Below, piece after piece: positions 23,291-34,500 of a stretch of 64,000 nt of DNA (positions are counted from its first letter, which is position 1; each line of letters begins with the position of its first letter). The notes below the pieces were generated by a model. The model searched no databases, was not told the origin of the DNA, and saw nothing but the letters and a program-made list of their open reading frames with translations. Location of the stretch: NCBI RefSeq assembly GCF_000701785.1, contig NZ_JNJU01000001.1, forward strand, positions 1-64,000, read 5' to 3'. The position numbers and the translations under genes were made by a program. Source of the stretch: Mycoplasmoides alvi ATCC 29626 (GTDB lineage Bacteria > Bacillota_I > Bacilli_A > Mycoplasmatales > Mycoplasmoidaceae).

Positions 23291-25333
23291 ATGAATTTTC
23301 AAAATGAAACACAAACTAATGTTTTTGAAGATGAAGCTAATTTTGAAGATTCAAGTGAAGTAAGTAATGAAAATGAAGATAAGGTAAATGCTAATATTTT
23401 TGATACTGAAAAATTGGATGTTGCTATCAATATGTTTTTAGAAAAACATCCAGAATGTAAGGATCATGAAATTATTGATTTTATTGGCAGAGCACGTCGT
23501 TCATATGTTAGAGCCAAAAGAAAAAACTTAACTGATGAGCAATGATTACAGAAATTAGAAAAGCATATTTCTACATTTAAATTAGTTGTTCCTTTACAAC
23601 ATGAACTAGAAAAATTAATGTTAAATCAAAAAATGGTTCAGATGCAAATAGAACAAACTAAAATCATTAAAGAAAAAGCTAAATTAGAAAAAGATAAAAT
23701 AGATTTTTTAATTGAACAAAATAATTTGTCAAAAAATGGTAAATCATCAATTTATCCCAATTTAACTACAGTAGATAAATTAGAAACAATAAAAAAAGAT
23801 ATTGAAAAACATTACTATGATGAATTGAATAAGATTAAATTAGAACAATCAGGTAACATGCAAAATGTTATCAATTCTGAGGTTTCAAGACTTCATTCGG
23901 AGTTTGATAGTAGATATAAGCAATGAAGTCAATTTTATGAAATGTTTAAGCAAAAATACATAAATTTACAAAACTTTAGTATTCAAATGCGAGAAGAATT
24001 AAATACTAAAAATAATGAAAGTTATGATTTAAAATTACGAATTAACCAGTTAATTAATGGTTTAAAACACCAAGAAAGTCAAATTGATTTTTTAAAATCA
24101 GAAATTGAAAAAAGAAACAAAGCCATTGATTATTTTAGAGCAAATCAACCATCCATCATTAGAGAAAATGTTGAGCATCAATTAGATGAAAGATTAAAAG
24201 AACAAAATAATGCAGTTAATTTAATTTTGCTAGAAAAAGAAAAAAATTTATTGGCTAATTTTGAAGATCGAAGAAATAAAATTGAATCAGAATATGAATC
24301 TCGACGCAATCGAATAGAATCTGATTTTGAAACTCGTCGTAACCAAATTGAGTTAGAATTTGAAACTCGTCGCAATCAAATTGAGTTAGATTTTAAAAAT
24401 AAACAAGATGAAATGGAAAAACTTTTTGCAGAAAAGCAAAAAGAACATGATTTAATAAAAGAAAATGCTAAAGAATTAGAAAAATTATGATCTATTGATA
24501 ATGTTAAACTAAAAGAATTTGAAAATAAAAATGATGAATTAACTATTAGAAATAAATCTTTAACAAAATCAGTTGAAGCTTTAAAAAACCAAAATAATGA
24601 TTTAATGCAAATGATTACTAAATTAAGGTCCGAAAATTTGGATTTAAGCAAGTTAAATAATTTATTAGTAAAAAAGTATAATGATTCTCAATTTTTTGAG
24701 TCTACTAATGAAAAACTCACTGTTGATATGTCCAAATTAATTGAAAATCAAAAAAAATTACTTAATTTACTAAACAACAATAAACCGATTACTAGTAATG
24801 AACAAGTAAATTTAATTCAAAACGAATTTATTCAAAAAACTTACAACTCAAATAATAAATTAGAAGAAATTAAATCTTTAAATGAATTTATTGTTCCTGA
24901 AGATGATAGAAATAACTTAAAAACTAATTATTTGAATAAACAAATTTTTGAACAAACTAACCAACCTAATGAACTAAAAGATAGTGTTGAAAAAACTCAA
25001 GTAGATAAATTGGACAATAGAGTTTCCAACAACAACAATAATAATAATGATGATGATAGTAGTAGTAGTAGTAATGTTAGTCTTAATGAAGATTTTTCAA
25101 AAATAAAAGAAAATGATAATTTTATTGATTTTGAATTAAACCAAAATAATGAAACTAATGATGAAGAAACTAATGATGAATATAATTTAAATGAAAATTA
25201 TGATGATGATAAAACTTATTTTGAAGTTGATAAAGAAGTAGATTATAAACCAATGGTTGATGATATTGAGGATGATTTATCTAATCAAGATGATCCTGAT
25301 TTATCAATTGATAAATTAATGAATATTGAGTAA
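23291..25333 (+). CDS. large coiled-coil protein, probable cytoskeletal or attachment-organelle component
   Basis: A 680-residue protein with no signal peptide or membrane segment. Residues 1-50 are acidic, followed by a short conserved-looking block (DVAINMFLEKHPECKDHEII). Residues about 110-520 are almost continuous coiled coil, rich in Lys, Glu, Asn and Gln. They include four 11-residue repeats of the form RRNxIExxFET (residues about 327-370). The last 120 residues are very acidic, with Asn, Asp and Ser runs coded by trinucleotide repeats. No enzyme motif is visible. Long acidic coiled-coil proteins of this kind form the Triton-insoluble cytoskeleton of motile mycoplasmas, so that role is inferred. 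The SRP RNA and a second such gene follow. Confidence 0.75.
24269..24400 (+). repeat. four tandem 33-bp repeats coding 11-residue units
   Basis: Units start at 24269, 24302, 24335 and 24368. Each codes RRN(K/R/Q)IE(S/L)(E/D)(Y/F)xx. The 11-residue period is that of hendecad coiled coils, and the third and fourth units are nearly identical in DNA. Confidence 0.85.
25028..25072 (+). repeat. in-frame trinucleotide run coding Asn7-Asp3-Ser5
   Basis: AAC/AAT, GAT and AGT codons follow one another in frame within the acidic tail of the coiled-coil protein. Length changes here would alter the tail without breaking the frame. Confidence 0.8.
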
Positions 25334-25348
25334 TTTTTATTTTTTTTG

Positions 25349-25354
25349 TAAAAT
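25349..25354 (+). promoter_or_regulatory. promoter -10 element of the SRP RNA gene
   Basis: TAAAAT ends 6 bases before the first paired base of the SRP RNA, the right distance for a transcription start there. Confidence 0.5.
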
Positions 25355-25360
25355 TTATTT

Positions 25361-25438
25361 GTCATCACAACAGTGGTTGCGAACCATGTCAGGCCAGAAA
25401 TGGAGCAGCATTAAGCATTTGCCATTGTGTGTGATGAC
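25361..25438 (+). ncRNA. ffs: signal recognition particle 4.5S RNA
   Basis: The 78-base stretch folds into a single rod. GTCATCACA (25361-25369) pairs with TGTGATGAC (25430-25438), and CAGTGG pairs with CCATTG inside it. The tip is the universal SRP motif: GTCAGG, then CCA-GAAA-TGG (a GNRA tetraloop on a 3-bp stem), then AGCAGC, the Ffh M-domain binding site. The length is that of the short mollicute/gamma-proteobacterial type without an Alu domain. It lies between the two coiled-coil genes and works with Ffh, encoded at 19708-21048. Confidence 0.92.
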
Positions 25439-25497
25439 TTTTAATTATTTAAAAATCAATTTATTAATATACACAATTACAACAATAAGTTATATTA

Positions 25498-25503
25498 TAT
25501 AAT
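25498..25503 (+). promoter_or_regulatory. promoter -10 element of the second coiled-coil gene
   Basis: TATAAT lies about 87 bases before ATG 25590. TTACAA, 15 bases upstream (25477-25482), could be the -35. The region 25439-25589 holds no other feature. Confidence 0.45.
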
Positions 25504-25589
25504 TGTAGTAATGGCATGTTATGAGAAATACAGAATTAAACATTATTTTGATTTCTGATTTTAATATTTTTTAATTGTTTGGGTATTTT

Positions 25590-28124
25590 ATGAAATCGAA
25601 TCATAATTCTAATAATAACAAAAGAATGGTTGACTTTTTAGAACCATCTGATTTTTACTCTGAGAAACGTAATAATTCAACAAATATATTTTCAGTTATC
25701 CATGATACAAATTTTAAAGAAGATCAAAAAAATGATGATATGAATATTTTAGATTCTTTTTATATACCAACAGATGATGAAAAAACTCACAAGATATTTG
25801 ATGAAGTCATTTCATATCAAAATAATTTAAATAAAAAAAATAATTTAAAAGTAGATTTAACTGATGAGATTTTGCGTGTTGATCTTAAGAATGATGATGT
25901 TTTTGTTAAGGATGTTATCGAATCATATGAAGAATCTTTTGGAAGTCCTTCTATTAAAAAAGATGATTTAAATATAGATTCTCCAAAATTATTGAATTTT
26001 ACTGATGATATTTCATCTGATACTATCGAAAATAGCCAACATTTTTTAAATAATTCTGAGTTAGATGATTTTGTTTCTACAAAGCATGTTGATGATAATT
26101 TGTTTGACAATAATAGAGATGATGAAAAAATTAATTCAATTAAGGCAACTTTAAAAGATGCTTATGCAAATCAAAATGAATTACATAAATCAATCCAAAT
26201 TGCTTTGGATGATGTGAAAAAGCATCAAGAAGATGATTTTGTCATACAAAGTGCCCAACATGTAACCCAAGACCTTAAGAGCGATGACAATCTTAAAAAA
26301 GAAAACCATGTTAGTAGGGATATTGTTAGCGATGATGTTGATTTAGTAATTGATACTAATTTGGTTAATACTGTTAAAAATTATGACAGTAACTTCATTG
26401 ATAATGAAGATGTTAAAATCGACTCACATTATCAAATGAATTTTAAAAACAAAGATGATAATTTTTTCTTTATAGATAATACAATTAACTCTAAGAAATA
26501 TTCTCCAAATTTTACTTCTCTTTATGATATAAAAGATGAAAATGATAAAGATACTTCAAAAATAGATGAAAACACTAACTCAATTTCTGAAGAAAAAGTA
26601 AAAGAACTTGTACGAGAACAAGTGCAAGAAGAAATTGCTAGATTTCAAGAAACGCAAAAACTTGATCGAATAACAGAAGAAGAATTAAATGAGCAAAAAA
26701 TAATTTTGGATAATCAAGTTAAAATGTATGAAAATGCTCAGCAAGAGTTAATTGCAGAACGTCAAAAAATTATTGATGATGCTGAACAAATCAAAGAAAA
26801 AATATTATTGGAAGCTCAAAATCAAATTAATTTAGAACGTGAAGAAATCGAAAATGAACGTGAAAAATTAATTGCTTTAGGCAACCAAATAAAACAAGAT
26901 AAAAATTTTATTGAACAACAACGCCAAGCTCTTTTGGATGCTGCAAAAAAAGAAACTGAACGTTTGATACAAGATGCTCGTTTAGATATTCAAATTAAAA
27001 ATAATTTATCAAATGATACTAATGTTTATCAGGATAAATTAAATTTAGAAGATAGTTTTAGAAATACTGATAATAATGATTTAACTGATGAAACTTTGAT
27101 GACTTTAGATAAATTTGAAACAAGCCAAAATTTGGAATCCAAAAATGATGAAAATAGTTGATCTGATATGGAGGCTATAGATGAAAATCGTTCATATACA
27201 GAAAAAATTATTGATTCAATTGAGGTAGATGATTTTAATGATGAAGAAATTATTCCAGTACCAACAATTCCTTTGGAATTTACAAAAACAATAAAAATTA
27301 AAGATAATAATCAATTTATAAGTAAGTTTAATGAAAATGTTCAACAACAACCAACTGCTGAGTTGAAAAATGATGTTGATGTTATGCGTAGAGCATTAAA
27401 GAATAGTCATAAAAACAATGACTTTGATTTTGATGAAAAACGTTTAGCCTATGAAAGAGATAAAGTTAAAGAAGAAATTAAACAAGAAATTTTAAAAGAA
27501 ATGTCATTATTAACAAATGATGCTGTAGGTTTGAATACTACTATACCAGCAATTGATTTAAATTCTGATAGTGATGATGAAGAATATGCTACATCTAATT
27601 TAGATGGCAATAGTGATAGTTCAATTAAATTACATTCTAGTAATAAGGTTCCTGAATTATCAAATAGAACATATTCAAAAAATGCTAATTTTTCAACTAA
27701 AATGTATGACTTTGATTTGTTTGATGATTTGGGACTTGAATCATTTGAAAATAACGATATTGTAAATATATTAAATCAAAATAAGGAAAAAACTTCTCAA
27801 ATTAGTTTAGATATTGAAAGTTTAACAAAAGACTTGGAATTAGATGATAAGACTCAAAGTTTTCCAACAACAATTGAATCTTCTCCATTATCGCTAATTA
27901 ATTTTAATCCTTTCACTAATATCTCTGAAGATACTTCAAATAAAAATGTTCAAAATGAATCTAAAAAAGAAGTAATTGAAGAAAAACCAAAAATTAAACT
28001 AAGACATGCACGTTTAGTAGTTAATTCTAATAAAAAACGAGATGATACTAACTTATCATCTGAAGAATTAATTAAACTGAAAGCTAAAGAAGTAAAAAGA
28101 CAAGCTAGTTTAAATAAAAAATAA
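25590..28124 (+). CDS. large acidic protein with central coiled coil, probable cytoskeletal component
   Basis: An 844-residue protein. TGA at 27159-27161 is Trp and joins two open stretches. Residues 1-330 are acidic and disordered-looking, rich in Asp, Asn and Ser. Residues about 332-470 form a strong coiled coil (VKELVREQVQEEIARFQE, later EREEIENEREKLIALG). A second acidic region follows. The last 50 residues are basic (KIKLRHARLVVNSNKKRD...KEVKRQASLNKK), which may bind nucleic acid or an acidic partner. There is no signal peptide or membrane span. The start is ATG 25590; a TTG at 25575 would add 5 residues. With the protein at 23291 it looks like a structural pair. No family is recognised. 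Confidence 0.72.
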
Positions 28125-28145
28125 TTACAATTAGGCAAAATTTTC

Positions 28146-28931
28146 ATGACAGATATAAGTGCAAATGCTAATGATAAATCAATTGGTATTAAACATTTTT
28201 ATCGATGAAGTTGACGTAAAAAGCCCATTATTATTTTTATTCATGGATTTTCTAGTAGACATGAAACACATAAGCGAGTTTTTTCTAAGTTAAGGAAAAG
28301 TGGATATAAATATTATTCATTTAACCTTCCTGGTCATGGTGACAATTTGTCAGAAAATGAAACTGAAATGCAAGTTTCTAAATATACTAATTTAATTGTT
28401 AATTTTATTAATAAAAATAAATTAAAAAATATTGCATTAATTGGACATTCTATGGGTGGAGCTATTGCTGTCATGATTAATGCGATTATTAGCGAGAAAA
28501 TTACTTGTCTGATTCTAGAAGCACCATTAAATAAAGAAGCATTTTCTATTAATCCAAAAAGAGTAATAAAAACAATTATTGCTCACAAAAAAAGTGAAAA
28601 TAATAGTTCTGGTTTGTTTAAATGATTTAATCAAATGTTACAAAAAAAAGATAACTATAAATACTTGTTTAAAGATTTAACTTCATCTAAAACTTTACAT
28701 AGTGTTGATGATGCTTATAAACAAATTAAAAATAAACCTGTTTTATTGTTGTTTGGCAAAAATGATTTAGTTATTCCTCCAAAAGAATCAATTAATTATA
28801 TTAGTAAATATGCAGAAAATTTAATTGTACATATTTTAGAGAAATCAGGTCATTCACCTCATTCTGAGGAACCAAAACTTTACTATAAACTTATACTTCA
28901 ATTTTTGATATTACAATTTCAGAAGAATTAA
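28146..28931 (+). CDS. alpha/beta hydrolase
   Basis: A 261-residue serine hydrolase. 'PIIIFIHGFSSRHETHKRVF' gives the HG oxyanion region, and 'LPGHGDN' follows. The nucleophile elbow is 'IALIGHSMGGAIAV', with the Asp in 'LLLFGKNDLVIPP' and the His in 'EKSGHSPHSEEP'. Mollicutes carry several such esterase/lipase genes, and the substrate cannot be predicted. The last 41 bases overlap the end of the convergent DUF368 gene. It lies 21 bases after the second coiled-coil gene, so it may share that transcript. Confidence 0.86.
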
Positions 28932-29913
28932 AAAACATATCTTTAAAATTGACATTATTTTTTTTCTTACATAAAAATACAAACAATACATTTATAACAA
29001 CGCCGATTAAAAATGCAAAACATAATAAAACAATATGAATAGTTAATTGACTATCATTTCATTGTCATATAGTTTCAGGAGCAATAAGTAAAATTGCAAT
29101 AAATGAACTACAAACCATTCCAAAAGCAAATGAATAAAAAATATTATTGTATTTTTTCATAATTCATGCGCAAAATAAAATACTTAATATTACTCCAATG
29201 CAAGCTATGAATAAAAATAATATTAAAAATACAATATTTAAATTTGCAAATAAATTATTAATAGAATCTGTTACTAGGTAATTTATGGTTCAATATTGAT
29301 TAAATAAATATGTAATCATACTTCCACTTATACCTGGAATAATCATAAAAAAACCAGCGATTAGTGCACAAACAAAAAACAAAAAAATTTGTGTAGGATC
29401 TTGTTTAAAAATATTTATTATTTCAGTTCCATTAGGTATTGTTTTTTCTTGATTTAATTTAAGAAAATAAATTAAAAGGGCTGTAGCGAGAATTAGACAA
29501 AATCCAATTAGAAATGAAATTATAGGAACTACTTTAGATTTATAGATTATTTTTGTTTTATTAGCAATTCAAAATATTGGAATGCAACAAAATGCAAAGC
29601 TTGCAAATGTAACAACTAAAACATCTTCATAACCTATGTTTTTAATTGCTTTTACGGCAAAACTTAACAGAATAAATGAAATAATTCAAAAAACTAAAAA
29701 AGGTAATAATCAAATCAAATGTTGATGTCTTTTATTATTAGTAGACTTAAAAATGCCTTTTCCATTTTGAATTAAAGGATCATAAAAATTTAAAAGTGTT
29801 AATGTTGTTCCACCACTATAACCTGGAATAATATCACTTAAACCCATTAATAAACCATAAAAAATTCTTATCAATCAACTAGGAAATTTTATTTTTTTAT
29901 TTTTTATTGTCAT
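28891..29913 (-). CDS. DUF368 membrane protein (PopT-like polyprenyl-phosphate translocase)
   Basis: With TGA as Trp the minus strand encodes 340 residues with about eight hydrophobic segments. The family signature appears twice, as an inverted-repeat membrane protein should show it: 'GLLMGLSDIIPGYSGGT' near residue 20, and 'IAGFFMIIPGISGSMI' in the second half. DUF368 proteins (PopT) return undecaprenyl phosphate to the cytoplasmic leaflet in walled bacteria. In this wall-less cell the lipid would have to serve another glycan pathway, in line with uppS and the family 2 glycosyltransferase in this window. It overlaps the upstream hydrolase gene by 17 bases and the convergent hydrolase by 41. 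Confidence 0.85.
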
Positions 29914-30700
29914 GAGCTTGTAAAAAATCATCCATCATATTTAAAAATATATTTTTTTGTTCAGCATAAATTGCATGAGCTGTATTTTTTATAATTTTTA
30001 ATTGTAAATAAGAATTATTTATTTGTTTAATATTATTTATCATTAAATCCATTGGCAAAATGCCATCTTTTTCTCCGATAATTATTAAACTAGGTTTTTT
30101 AATGTTTTTAAAACCTAGATCAAAAATTTGAGTATTTTTAATAACTGTTTCTAACTCAAAATTTTCTTTAAAAATTTTAAATTTTTTATTTTTTTCATAT
30201 TCTTGTTGAATTATTCAATTTAATCGACATCCAAACATTTTTTGAGGATCATAGTACAATTGCCTAAAAATAAATTCAATATCATTTATTTCATCTGAAA
30301 TAAGTTTTTTTACAATTTTAATATTATCTAACATTACTCCATTTGCTGGAGCTTCAAAAATATTTAATTTAATTTTATTTGGAATAATATTGTTTAATGC
30401 GGCAATAATTCCGCCGCCCAAAGAATGGCCAATCATTATTAAATTATCAATTTTTTTATACTCAATATATTCTTTAATTAAATTAATACAATATGGAACT
30501 TTAATTTCTTCTTTGCTTCTAATAGGACTTTTTCCATGACCGGGTAAATTTATTGCATAAAAATTGTAAAGTCTATAATAATTCCTCAATGATTTTTTCA
30601 TTTGAAAATTGCCCATAAAACTATGAACATAAAAAATTGTACCTATAGGGGAGGGAACAATGTCTTCAATGGTTTCTAAATTATTTCAAAAATTTATCAT
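29897..30700 (-). CDS. alpha/beta hydrolase
   Basis: A 267-residue serine hydrolase with 'GTIFYVHSFMGN' at the oxyanion region, 'INLPGHGKSP', the nucleophile elbow 'LIMIGHSLGGGIIAAL', 'IIGEKDGILP' for the Asp and 'NTAHAIYAEQ' for the His. It resembles the hydrolase at 28146 but is a distinct paralogue. It starts at ATG 30700 and its stop overlaps the DUF368 start by 17 bases, so the two form a coupled pair. The true end at 29897 requires reading TGA at 30215-30217 as Trp. Confidence 0.85.
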
Positions 30701-30731
30701 AAACTTATTTATTTGTTAATTACATTAAATT

Positions 30732-30737
30732 TATAAT
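30732..30737 (+). promoter_or_regulatory. promoter -10 element in the divergent gap 30701-30781
   Basis: TATAAT is 44 bases before the PEBP gene start. The same AT-rich block reads TATTATAAAT on the other strand, so it may also serve the minus-strand hydrolase gene. Confidence 0.45.
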
Positions 30738-30781
30738 ATTATTTTTTAATTGAAAAATTTAAAAATTTGGATAATTTTATT

Positions 30782-31342
30782 ATGAATAAATTTAAAGTAA
30801 CTATTCCTCATGTAGATAATGATAATTTTTTATTTGATGATTATGGAGGAAATGCAAAAAAAGAAATTTTAATAGATGGATTATCACATTTATCTCCAGA
30901 AATATCTTGAGACCCAGTAGAAGGTGCAAAATCATATGCTCTTGAATGTATTGATTATGATTCAGCTTCTGCATGTGGTTTAATTTTTGTTCATTGAGTT
31001 GTAGCTAATATTCATACCACAAAACTTGAATTAAATGCATCTTTGAAAAATAAAGATATTTTACAGGGAGTCAATAGTTGTACTAATGGAATTTATAAGA
31101 ATTTTGATTTAGTAGATGATGAAAAGTATATATCTAATTTAAAAAATAGTTTATATGTTGGGCCTTGTCCGCCAAATTCTGATCATTTTTATACATTTAC
31201 TATATATGCTTTAGATATTGAAAATTTAAATTTAAAGCAACCTTTTTTTATTGGTGACTTACATGATAAAATGAATTCACACATAATTTCACAATCTCAA
31301 ATAAGAGTAAAATATAAACAAGTTTTAAAGAAATTTAAATAA
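30782..31342 (+). CDS. PEBP family protein (YbhB/YbcL-like)
   Basis: A 186-residue phosphatidylethanolamine-binding-protein homologue. Family blocks seen: 'LSPEISWDPVEGAKSYALEC' near residue 38, 'GLIFVHWVVANIHTT' (the W.V.NIP block) and 'YVGPCPPNSDHFYTFTIYAL' (GP.PP..HRY). There is no signal peptide, so it is cytoplasmic. The bacterial role of this family is poorly defined. It lies alone between divergent hydrolase genes and the rpoB leader. Trp residues are TGA. Confidence 0.87.
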
Positions 31343-31413
31343 TTTTTAATTTTAAAAAAATTGAATTTTTAAAAAAAAATCAAAGTAAGTGTAAATTTAT
31401 AGCATATTTGCTA

Positions 31414-31419
31414 TATAAT
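31414..31419 (+). promoter_or_regulatory. promoter -10 element of rpoB
   Basis: A perfect TATAAT sits 114 bases before the GTG start, leaving a leader of roughly 105 bases that contains the hairpin at 31469-31493. Confidence 0.6.
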
Positions 31420-31468
31420 TGTGTAACATTATGTATTAGATTATACTTTGAAATATTAGTATAAAATT

Positions 31469-31493
31469 CCTGTAATTTTTAGTGAATTACAGG
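31469..31493 (+). promoter_or_regulatory. hairpin in the rpoB leader, possible attenuator
   Basis: CCTGTAATT pairs perfectly over 9 bp with AATTACAGG around a 7-base loop (TTTAGTG). TTAATTTTTGCTTTATTT follows. It lies between the promoter and the rpoB start, where a terminator-like hairpin could attenuate transcription of rpoB, rpoC and the suf genes. Confidence 0.6.
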
Positions 31494-31533
31494 TTAATTT
31501 TTGCTTTATTTATGGTTTTCTCGGAGTTTTCAA

Positions 31534-34500
31534 GTGGCAAAAAATAACTTTAAAATGCATGAATATTCTCCAAAAGTTATTCGTCGTGATTATACGAAAG
31601 TTCAAAGCAATTTTGTACCGCCAAATTTACCATCGTTGCAAGTTAATGCTTATAAAAAATTTTTAGAAGTTGAATTAGAAAAAATTATTTCTTCATTTTT
31701 TCCAATTGTTTCACCAAATGGAAAATTTTCAGTTGAATTTAGTGGTATTTCTTTTTCAAGTCCAGAACTAACAGAGAAGCAAGCACGAATTGAATCTAAA
31801 AGTTATGAAGCAAGTTTGTATGCTGACCTAATGTTGATTGATCGTGAAACAGGTACAGTAAAAAAGAAAAGTAGTAAAAAATCCAAATCTAAATCCAAGG
31901 ATGTTTCTGAAGAAGGTGTTTTTTTTGCAAAAATACCTCTAATGACAGAAAAAGGAACTTTTTTAGTAAATGGAATTGATAAATTTGTTATTGCACAAAT
32001 TGCTCGTTCTCCAGGAGCTTACATTTTAGGTAAATCACAAGTTAAATTATCAAATAGTCGTAAGCGAAATCAAGAGGGTTATGTTTGTGAAATTCTTCCT
32101 GCAAAAGGAACCTTTATGCTGGTTTATATTGCAGAAAACAAAAATTTTGTACAAGCTGTTATTCGTGATGTTTCTGGTGAATCAGCAAAAGTATTTTCGA
32201 TTACAACAATTTTAAAAGCATTTGGTTTAACTCATTCAGAAATTTTACGTATTTTTAATAATGATGAATATATTGTTCGCACTTTAGAATCTGAAAATTA
32301 TAATGCTAAGTATATTTTTAGAGATAATGAAATTCTTTCTATTCTAAAAGAATTTTCTCTTGAAAAAGAAGATATTAAAACTTCTAGAGGATTGCCAATT
32401 GATCTATACCTTAAGGAATTGGTACATGAATATTATTTAAAGAATAAAGATTTAGAAGAATTTATTGAAACAAACAGAATCAATGTTAGTAAGATTAAAG
32501 CTGAATATCTTTCTGAATACAATAAGAAGAAAGAAGATATTGATACATTAATAGAAAGAATCATTTGTGAAAGAGCTGCTAAAAATGTTGTTCACGAATT
32601 ATCAATTTCTGTTAAAACTTTGGATACTTCTAATAAGAATTCTTGGAAACCAAGTTATCAATTATTATTGTGACAACATTTTTTTCAAAAACGACATTAT
32701 GATTTAAGCCTACCTGGTCGTTATAAATTCGTAAGGAAATTGAGAATTTCTGAACGTTTATATCAAAGAACTCTTTCAGAAGATTTGTTTGATATTAACA
32801 ATAATCTTGTGTTCTCAAAAGGAACATTAATTTTAAAACCCGAAATTGACAAAATTAAAACTTTATCAAAAGAAAAAAAATTAAAAACAATTAAAACTTT
32901 GTCAATTGTTAACCCTGAGATTAATCAAGGTTCAATTAAACAAGAAACTAATTATGAAATTATTTCTGTGTTTACAAATAATGAATTAAGGGAAAACGTT
33001 ACCCCAATAATTGGTATTGATGGTTCAGATAATACAGTTGAAACTTTGACACTAATTGACTTACTATCAGTAATTTCTTATATCATAAATTTACCACACA
33101 ATGTTGGTAATTATGATGATATTGACCACTTAGGAAACAAACGTTTAAAATTAATTAATGAACTTCTATATGGTCGTGTTCAAACTGGAATGGCTAGAAT
33201 GGAACGTTATATCCGAGAAAAGTTAGCTATTGCAGATGGTTCAAATAAAAATGTTGAAATTAATGAAGAAACAGGTGAATTAGTTGAAACTGATAAACAA
33301 AAAACACGTTTGACAATTAAATCTGTTGTTAATTCCAAACCTTTTCAAATAGTTATCCGTGATTTTTTTAATACTCATCAATTAACACAATTTTTAGATC
33401 AACAAAATCCATTATCTGAATTAACTAATAAAAGAAGAATATCTGCTATGGGTCCTGGAGGAATTTCCCGAGAAGACCCTAATTTAGATATTCGTGATGT
33501 TCATTACTCTCATTATGGAAGAATTTGTCCAATTGAAACTCCAGAAGGTATGAATATTGGATTAATTATGTCTTTAGCTTTTTATGCAACTATTGACAGC
33601 AATGGTTTTTTAATGTCTCCATACCGAAAAGTTAAAAATGGCAAAATTACTGATGAAGTTGAATATCTAACTGCATTGCGAGAAGATGAGTACATTATTG
33701 CAGAATCATCTGCATCAATGAAGATTCATGCTGACGGATTAATAAATGAAAAAGAAGTTATTGCAAGATATCGTTCTTCACAAGAGTTGTATGAACCAAA
33801 ACGAATTGATTATATTGATGTTGCGCCACGTCAAGTTGTTTCAATTGCTGCAAGTTTAATACCTTTTTTAGAAAATGATGACTCTGCACGTGCTTTAATG
33901 GGTGCTAACATGCAACGGCAAGCAACACCATTATTAAAACCATATGCACCAACTGTCGGAACTGGAGTAGAATATAAGATTGCCCACGATTCTGGAATGG
34001 CAATTATTGCAAATAATGATGGTAAGATTGTTAATGTTTCCAATGATAAGGTTGTTGTGCAAAATAATGATGGTAAACTTCAAACATATGCTTTAACAAA
34101 ATTTGAAAAGTCTAATCAAAATACATGTTATAACCATTCACCTATTGTATCTATTAATCAAAACATTAAAGCAGGAGAAGTTTTAGCTGATGGTCCTTCA
34201 ATGAAAAATGGTGAACTAGCATTAGGACAAAATGTTTTAGTAGCTTTCACAACATGAAGAGGATACAATTATGAAGATGCAATTATTGTATCTGAACGCT
34301 TGTTTCGTGAGGATGTTTACACTTCTATAACGATTAATGAATACACTGTACAATGTGTTCGTACCCGTAATGGTGATGAAGAAATTACTCGTGATATTCC
34401 TAATGTTAGCGAATCTGCAAAACGTTACTTAGATGAAGATGGAATTATCATGGTTGGTGCCGAAGTAAAAGAAGGTGATATTTTGGTCGGTAAAATATCA

